Positions 6,494 to 10,869 of a stretch of 10,869 nucleotides of DNA are shown piece by piece. Position numbers and translations under genes: made by a program. The notes under the pieces are model-generated. The model searched no databases. It had not been told where the DNA came from and saw nothing but the letters and a program-made list of their open reading frames with translations. The stretch is from Thermoplasmata archaeon (GTDB lineage: Archaea; Thermoplasmatota; Thermoplasmata; Thermoplasmatales; Thermoplasmataceae): assembly GCA_021792045.1 (NCBI GenBank), contig JAJYVJ010000054.1, forward strand, positions 1-10,869. Direction: 5' to 3'. The first letter of the stretch is position 1, and the number at the start of each line of letters is the position of its first letter.

Positions 6494-7341
6494 AGATTGG
6501 CGTTCTACATGATGTTGTACGATGGGAGGAGAAGGCTATAGCAGAGGCGATTGCACGAAAAGGGCACGAAGCAGTAATGATCGACACCAGAAAGATGGAA
6601 ATGGACTTTGATTCAAAAGTTACAGAACCAGACTTATATATCCAGAGAAGTGTGAGTTATTACCGTGGGTTGCACACAACCGCATTCCTTGAGGCAAAAG
6701 GGAAATTTGTTGTCAACAACCTGCATGCGATGCTGATCACTGGAAACAAAATGCTCACTTCGCTTGCCCTTGTAAAGAACAATGTGCCGACACCAAGCAC
6801 TGCAGCCGCAGTGTCAAAAGAAAGTGCAATGAACATTTTTTCGAATAAATTTCATGGAAAGGCTGTGCTGAAACCAGTGGTTGGAAGCTGGGGGAGAATG
6901 ATAGCTCTTTTGAATGACAAAGATGCCGCCGAAGCCGTATTTGAGGATAGAGAATACATGCATCCAATAAATTCCATCTATTACCTTCAGGAGTTTGTTG
7001 AAAGACCGCCAAGAGATATGAGGGTTTTTGTTGTCGGGGATAGAGTTTTATGTGGTATATACCGGTATTCACAAGATGGGAAATGGAAAACGAACACGGC
7101 AATCGGTGGAAGAGCAGAAAAACTTGAAATTACGAATGAGATAGAGAAAATAGCCCTTAATTCTACAGACAGTATTGGAAGAGGTGTTTTTGGTGTTGAC
7201 ATGATGGAATCTGATAAAGGCTATCTCGTGCACGAAATAAACGGAACTACTGAATTCAAGAATACAGCCAGGGTGACTGGAATAGATATTGCCGGGGAGA
7301 TAGTGGACTTCACAATAGATGATGGTGAATGGACGAAATAG
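6490..7341 (+). CDS. lysX: LysW ligase (LysX/ArgX type ATP-grasp enzyme)
   Basis: The product is a 283-aa RimK-like ATP-grasp protein. It joins the alpha-amino group of the substrate amino acid to the C-terminal Glu of LysW, the committed step. An N-terminal domain (MKIGVLHDVVRWEEK) is followed by QRSVSYYRGLHTT (52-64), the ATP-grasp core LKPVVGSWGRM (127-137), QEFVERPPRDMRVFVVG (167-183), and the metal/substrate region GVDMME (235-240) through HEINGTTEFKNTARVTG (248-264). Family members choose either aminoadipate (LysX) or glutamate (ArgX), and some archaea have one enzyme serving both. I cannot assign specificity by eye; argG/argH nearby suggest that glutamate is at least one substrate. ATGA overlap with lysJ and 13-nt overlap with lysK indicate tight coupling. 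Confidence 0.93.
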   Translation: MKIGVLHDVVRWEEKAIAEAIARKGHEAVMIDTRKMEMDFDSKVTEPDLYIQRSVSYYRGLHTTAFLEAKGKFVVNNLHAMLITGNKMLTSLALVKNNVPTPSTAAAVSKESAMNIFSNKFHGKAVLKPVVGSWGRMIALLNDKDAAEAVFEDREYMHPINSIYYLQEFVERPPRDMRVFVVGDRVLCGIYRYSQDGKWKTNTAIGGRAEKLEITNEIEKIALNSTDSIGRGVFGVDMMESDKGYLVHEINGTTEFKNTARVTGIDIAGEIVDFTIDDGEWTK

Positions 7342-8411
7342 TCGCGGATTATTTCCTGGAACTCCTAAAAAGCTATTCTCCGACCGGCAGAGAAGATGAG
7401 ATAGCCAAGGTCATAGAAGCCCAGCTCAAAACTTTGGGGTATGAAAACGTTCACCAGGATCGTGCAGGAAACGTACTGGGTTCTCTTATTGGAAACGAAG
7501 TGAAAGTCCTTATCTGTGGGCATATGGACACAGTTCCAGGAAAAAGACCCGTAACTTTCAGAAACGGTTCATTCACAGGACGGGGTGCAGTCGATGCGAA
7601 GGCTTCTCTCTTGGCACTTATGCTCGGGGCCGTTGACGCGAAGAAAATGGGTGCAAAGTTAGGAATCACGTTTGTGTCGGCAGTAGGAGAGGAGGGGGAG
7701 AGTAAAGGCATAAGGGAAATTATTGGTAGCAACTTTAATCCGGATTATGCAATATTTGGAGAGCCCAGCAATACCGTGGATTTGACCGTAGGCTATAAGG
7801 GGAGGATGCTTCTTGAGATGGTAGTATCCACATTACCGCATCACGCCAGCGCACCATGGCAGGGAGTTAATGCAATCGAAAAAAGTGTTGATATTTTCCG
7901 AAAGATAGAAAGATATTATGGAAAAGGTGAAAGTTTCAGAGATGTATCTATCAGTCTAACAGGTATGACATCAAAAAAAGCACATAACGTAACAGCATAT
8001 TATGCCAGGAGTCTAATAGATTTGAGATATCCACCTTCGAAAGCAGATGGAGAAATAATGAGTGAACTAAGCGAGCTCGTGAGTTCGGAATCTATTGAAT
8101 GCGACGTGGAGTTAAATGTAATTAGCTCAGTTAAGCCATACGTTTCCAATATCAAGGGCAACCTAGTTAAAAGCTTCAAGGTAGGAGTGGCTAAAGTTAC
8201 CGGGAACTCAGCTTCCCTACTGTTTAAAAGTGGATCTGGAGATATGAACATAGCGGGGAACGAGACTGATGTTGAAACCGTAACTTATGGTCCCGGCGAT
8301 CCATCCCTTTCCCATTCAGATAACGAGGTTATTTCAATTAAGGATCTGGAGAACAGTATAAAAATTATATCAAATGCTCTTCTTGAATTAGATTCCCTCC
8401 ATTCAAGTTGA
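7329..8411 (+). CDS. lysK: LysW-lysine/ornithine hydrolase
   Basis: The product is a 360-aa M20-family metallo-amidase that releases ornithine or lysine from the C terminus of LysW, regenerating the carrier. Metal ligands expected for the family are visible: His65 and Asp67 in GHMDTVPG, Asp89 in GRGAVDAKA as the bridging residue, the Glu121-Glu122 pair in GEEGES (general base and ligand), Glu145 in GEPS, and His329 in LSHSDNE. HHASAPWQG (after the lid-domain boundary) is the dimerisation-domain motif. The start lies 13 nt inside lysX and is preceded directly by GGTGA (7324-7328), so initiation probably depends on lysX translation. This is the last gene of the module. It converges on rnpB with a gap of about 56 bp that shows no clear terminator. 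Confidence 0.94.
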   Translation: MDEIVADYFLELLKSYSPTGREDEIAKVIEAQLKTLGYENVHQDRAGNVLGSLIGNEVKVLICGHMDTVPGKRPVTFRNGSFTGRGAVDAKASLLALMLGAVDAKKMGAKLGITFVSAVGEEGESKGIREIIGSNFNPDYAIFGEPSNTVDLTVGYKGRMLLEMVVSTLPHHASAPWQGVNAIEKSVDIFRKIERYYGKGESFRDVSISLTGMTSKKAHNVTAYYARSLIDLRYPPSKADGEIMSELSELVSSESIECDVELNVISSVKPYVSNIKGNLVKSFKVGVAKVTGNSASLLFKSGSGDMNIAGNETDVETVTYGPGDPSLSHSDNEVISIKDLENSIKIISNALLELDSLHSS

Positions 8412-8467
8412 TATTTCATGATAAACCGCCTACAATTTCCGGATGCCGTTATTATATGTTAGAACCA

Positions 8468-8786
8468 TGAGAAATGCTCTGAGTAAGCCCCTTTCTGTTA
8501 ACCGTTTCCGGCCGATGACATTCAACTTTGCTCTTTTTCTGAGCCGTCTTACCCGACCCTGTCGGTGGCCTAAGCGGGTCTGTTTAGACTTTCTCCATCC
8601 ATGAAGGGTTTCCATCGGTATTCTGGGAAACGTCATCCCATCGAAATCATACTTTACCCAGAGCCGTTTTTTTCTTTTCCCTTTTTAAATCCCTTTCGGG
8701 ATATGCGTTTGCACGCATTAGATTCCACCAAGGAGAGGGGACTTTCCTCACTCTTTCGAGCGTAAGTCATCCTAGAGCCTTTCTCA
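8468..8786 (-). ncRNA. rnpB: RNase P RNA (archaeal)
   Basis: This is the catalytic RNA that trims tRNA 5' leaders. On the minus strand the core signatures are present: GAGGAAAGTCC (plus-strand 8749-8739) for the 5' part of P4 and TAACAGAAAGGGGCTTAC (8500-8483) for the conserved 3' core. Helix P1 pairs TGAGAAAGGCTCT (8786-8774) with AGAGCATTTCTCA (8480-8468), with one mismatch. P2 pairs GATGAC (8771-8766) with GTCATC (8519-8514). P3 is CGCTC-GAAA-GAGTG. The resulting length of about 319 nt is normal. The ends are set by P1 and may be off by a few bases. A 68-codon open frame across 8430-8636 is an artefact of this gene. No TATA box lies within 30 nt upstream of P1, so the primary transcript may start further out. 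Confidence 0.94.
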
Positions 8787-9053
8787 ACAGTCCTGGCGTC
8801 CCATTACAGGATTCCAATCCTTTCCCGTTTTGACGGAAAAGATCAGCGTCAACTCGGATCGCCACTCCTACTTAGCTACCCCTAACCCCTAGGTCATAGA
8901 TTAAGTTTTCACAAAAGATTCCAAAATCAGTTTAGACAAATGCATTAATTGTACTATCAATAATTGTAACTCATTGCCATTTTTTAATAAGATTTGCATG
9001 ATTTTGTTAACATTGTCAAAAAATATAAAGTAGTCGGTGGCCCTTTTCCCAAG
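8787..9053. other. Intergenic region between rnpB and argG with an unexplained structured part
   Basis: The part next to rnpB (8787-8900) is fairly GC-rich and fold-prone. On the minus strand it holds a 9-bp hairpin CTTTTCCGT/ACGGGAAAG, a near-palindrome AGGATTGGAATCCT, and a longer-range TGGCG/CGCCA pairing. No protein frame or known RNA family was recognised in it. It may be a 5' extension of the RNase P RNA precursor or a separate small RNA. From about 8900 to 9030 the DNA is AT-rich with several TATA-like strings, as expected of promoters in both directions. Confidence 0.5.
9021..9030 (+). promoter_or_regulatory. TATA element for argG
   Basis: AAATATAAAG lies with its centre about 28 nt before GTG 9054. 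This spacing predicts a transcript starting at or very near the start codon. It supports an independent argGH transcription unit and the GTG start. Confidence 0.6.
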
Positions 9054-10280
9054 GTGAACAAGAAAGTATTGCTCTTATACTCAGGAGGGCTTGATACCTC
9101 AGTAATGCTAAAATGGCTAAACGAGAAGTTAGGTTATAACGTTGTCGCGTTGACTCTGGATGTGGGTCAAAGAGAACTTAATCTTGATTCTGTCGCAGAG
9201 AAAGCAAGAAACATAGGGGCTCTAGACACAATAACTATGGATGTAAAGCATGAGTTTGTAGACGGATATGTATCCAAATCTATCTTATCAGATGGCCTTT
9301 ATGAAGAGTCATACCCACTTTCAACAAGTATAGCGAGGCCGCTGATGGCGGAAAAGGCAGTAGAGGTTGCCCATGATTACGATTGCAACGCCATCGCACA
9401 TGGGTGCACTGGAAAAGGAAATGACCAGGTAAGGTTTGAGACTTCAATACATTCACTTGATCCCTCAATGGATGTTTTGGCCCCTGTGAGAGAATGGAAC
9501 ATGAACCGGGATGACGAAATAGAGTATGCAAAAGAGCATGGGATACCTGTACCGGTGGGTGGGAAATACTCTGTGGACGAAAATCTTTGGGGGAGGTCAG
9601 TAGAGGGTTCCGTTCTTGAGGATCCGTTGGTAGAACCCCCGGAAGATGCGTATTTTTATGTAACACCACCATGGAAATGCAAAGATACAATAAAAGAAGT
9701 AAAGATCGGTTTTGAGAAAGGGCTCCCCGTTAAGCTGAACGGACAGTACCTTCCTTTGATAACTATCGTGAACGAATTAACAAAAATAGCGGGAGAAAAC
9801 GGTTATGGCGCGATAGACCATATAGAAAACCGTGTGACTGGAATAAAAAGTAGGGAATTCTACGAATGCCCGGCGGCGCTCAGCATTTTGGAGGCACGTA
9901 AAAAATTGGAATCTCTGACCTTGAACGACAAGGAACTTAAGCTGAAGAAATATATTGACGACCTATGGGCAAACAATGCTTACAACGGCCTCTGGCATGA
10001 TCCAATAATGAATCATCTAAATAAAACTGAAAAGAGCCTGAACGAATTCTTATCTGGTGAGATCATTCTTAAATTTTACAAAGGTAATTGCATCGTGACG
10101 GGCGCCGAAAGCCCCAATTCCCTGTATAACTATTCTCTGTCGACATACGGGAGGGAGCAAACATTCGATCAAGGATCTGCTGCCGGATTCATAAAGATAT
10201 TTGGGATGCAGACAATTCTTTCATCAAATGTAAGAAACGGAGACTCCCATAAGTTAAGAGCCATAGAGGAAGAAGCGTGA
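9054..10280 (+). CDS. argG: Argininosuccinate synthase
   Basis: With GTG at 9054 the protein is 408 aa, the normal size. It joins citrulline and aspartate using ATP to give argininosuccinate, the penultimate step of arginine synthesis. The N terminus VNKKVLLLYSGGLDTS carries the nucleotide-binding YSGGLDTS (9-16) at the usual distance from the start. AHGCTGKGNDQVRFE (115-129) is the conserved citrulline/aspartate site, and SVDENLWG (173-180) with EGSVLEDP (184-191) follow as in the family. An upstream in-frame TTG at 8994 would add 20 residues but would place the TATA element inside the gene, so it is rejected. The TGA overlaps the argH GTG by 4 nt. Confidence 0.96.
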   Translation: MNKKVLLLYSGGLDTSVMLKWLNEKLGYNVVALTLDVGQRELNLDSVAEKARNIGALDTITMDVKHEFVDGYVSKSILSDGLYEESYPLSTSIARPLMAEKAVEVAHDYDCNAIAHGCTGKGNDQVRFETSIHSLDPSMDVLAPVREWNMNRDDEIEYAKEHGIPVPVGGKYSVDENLWGRSVEGSVLEDPLVEPPEDAYFYVTPPWKCKDTIKEVKIGFEKGLPVKLNGQYLPLITIVNELTKIAGENGYGAIDHIENRVTGIKSREFYECPAALSILEARKKLESLTLNDKELKLKKYIDDLWANNAYNGLWHDPIMNHLNKTEKSLNEFLSGEIILKFYKGNCIVTGAESPNSLYNYSLSTYGREQTFDQGSAAGFIKIFGMQTILSSNVRNGDSHKLRAIEEEA

Positions 10281-10869
10281 ACAGAAAATTATGGCAGGGC
10301 GGGAGAGCTTTTAAGACCGGAATAGAGCCAAATAAGATAATGTCTGAGGACGACGTAGTTCTGGACGGCTACCTTATAGATTACGAGATTCTGACGCTTC
10401 TTGCCTTCCAAGTAGAACTTTTCAGAGAAGGAAAGATAGAGAGAAAAAAATCCAGTGCGATTATTAATTGCCTGCTCGAAAGAAGAGGGAAATATGAATC
10501 TATACCTACAGATTATGAGGACGTTCATTCATTTGTACAGAATATTGTGGATAAGAAAATCGGCGAAGACGCAGAAAATTTGAGGATCTTACTGTCAAGG
10601 AATGAGGAAATACATTCTGATCTTAGGATGTTTTATAGAGACCATATAATCTCAATTCAGGAGAAACTCTATAGCCTTATCTGCTCAGTGAAAGAGATGG
10701 AGAATAAGTTTGAAGGAACACTTCCGGGATATACACATTATAGACAGGCGATGCCCGTCTCAGTTAAGACATATGCAGATTTCATTGCATCGGTGATGGA
10801 GAATAAGATCTATGAATTCCAGGAAGTACTCAAGGATCTATCGACCTCACCGCTGGGTTACGGTTCTGG
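10277..10869 (+). CDS. argH: Argininosuccinate lyase, N-terminal part (cut by window end)
   Basis: An open frame from GTG 10277 runs to the window edge (197 complete codons). It cleaves argininosuccinate to arginine and fumarate. The N-terminal KLWQGGRAFKTG is typical, as are YEDVHSF (80-86) and PGYTHYRQAMPV (150-161), which contains the Thr-His active-site pair at 153-154. The usual HTGRSRNDQ signature is divergent, reading LRILLSRNEEIHSDLR (residues 102-117): SRN is kept, but the following Asp-Gln is Glu-Glu-Ile. The catalytic serine loop would lie beyond the window. The GTGA overlap with argG indicates co-translation. The family call is firm; activity depends on the missing half. Confidence 0.9.
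   Translation, partial: MNRKLWQGGRAFKTGIEPNKIMSEDDVVLDGYLIDYEILTLLAFQVELFREGKIERKKSSAIINCLLERRGKYESIPTDYEDVHSFVQNIVDKKIGEDAENLRILLSRNEEIHSDLRMFYRDHIISIQEKLYSLICSVKEMENKFEGTLPGYTHYRQAMPVSVKTYADFIASVMENKIYEFQEVLKDLSTSPLGYGS

Noticed and set aside
8430..8636. A 68-codon minus-strand open frame rich in Arg and Lys
   Set aside because: It lies largely within the RNase P RNA and its basic composition reflects the structured RNA sequence.
8800..8890. A tRNA-like stretch on the minus strand (GGGGTAGCTAAGTAGGAGTG resembling a D arm)
   Set aside because: No matching anticodon stem, T arm or acceptor 3' strand could be paired downstream, even allowing an intron.
8994..9053. TTG start at 8994 extending ArgG by 20 residues
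   Set aside because: A TATA element at 9021-9030 falls inside the extension, and ArgG proteins normally begin just before YSGGLDTS, as with GTG 9054.
9280..9690. A 136-codon minus-strand open frame inside argG
   Set aside because: It is antisense to a well-conserved enzyme gene and has no protein-like pattern.
1..10869. CRISPR arrays, insertion sequences, prophage or toxin-antitoxin genes
   Set aside because: No regularly spaced repeats, transposase motifs, long terminal inverted repeats or phage-like genes were seen on either strand.

Overview
The window looks like an archaeal chromosome segment, most likely from an acidophilic Thermoplasmatales-type euryarchaeon. This placement is an inference: no rRNA is present. 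The evidence for Archaea is a LysW-dependent amino-acid pathway, an RNase P RNA, a tRNA gene without encoded CCA, and several genes whose best start codon lies about 23-28 nt after an AT-rich TATA-like element (leaderless style).

Layout. Positions 1-127 hold the tail of an unidentified coding frame and a tRNA-Ser(GCT). Positions 128-423 contain no recognisable gene. On the minus strand, 1569-424 is a two-gene unit: a small DsrE-family protein followed by a TauE/SafE-type membrane transporter. Two convergent genes, 1781-2374 (+) and 3100-2417 (-), encode related proteins with an N-terminal helical (possibly HTH) part and C-terminal ACT-like domains. The second is divergent from lysW and shares a 67-bp intergenic region with it.

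The core is lysW-lysY-lysZ-lysJ-lysX-lysK (3168-8411), the complete carrier-protein pathway. The C-terminal Glu of LysW is ligated to glutamate (or alpha-aminoadipate) by LysX. The bound side chain is then phosphorylated (LysZ), reduced (LysY) and transaminated (LysJ), and the product, ornithine or lysine, is released by LysK. An RNase P RNA (rnpB) follows on the minus strand, convergent with lysK. After a 267-bp region with its own promoter come argG and the start of argH, overlapping by 4 nt. Linkage to argG/argH suggests that the module makes at least ornithine for arginine. Only one LysX-type ligase is present, so a dual lysine/arginine role remains open. The ornithine carbamoyltransferase (argF) and carbamoyl phosphate synthase genes are not in the window.

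The least explained items are the pair of ACT-type putative regulators and the inverted repeats in the lysW divergent promoter. The structured stretch upstream of rnpB and a T-tract between lysW and lysY are also unexplained.
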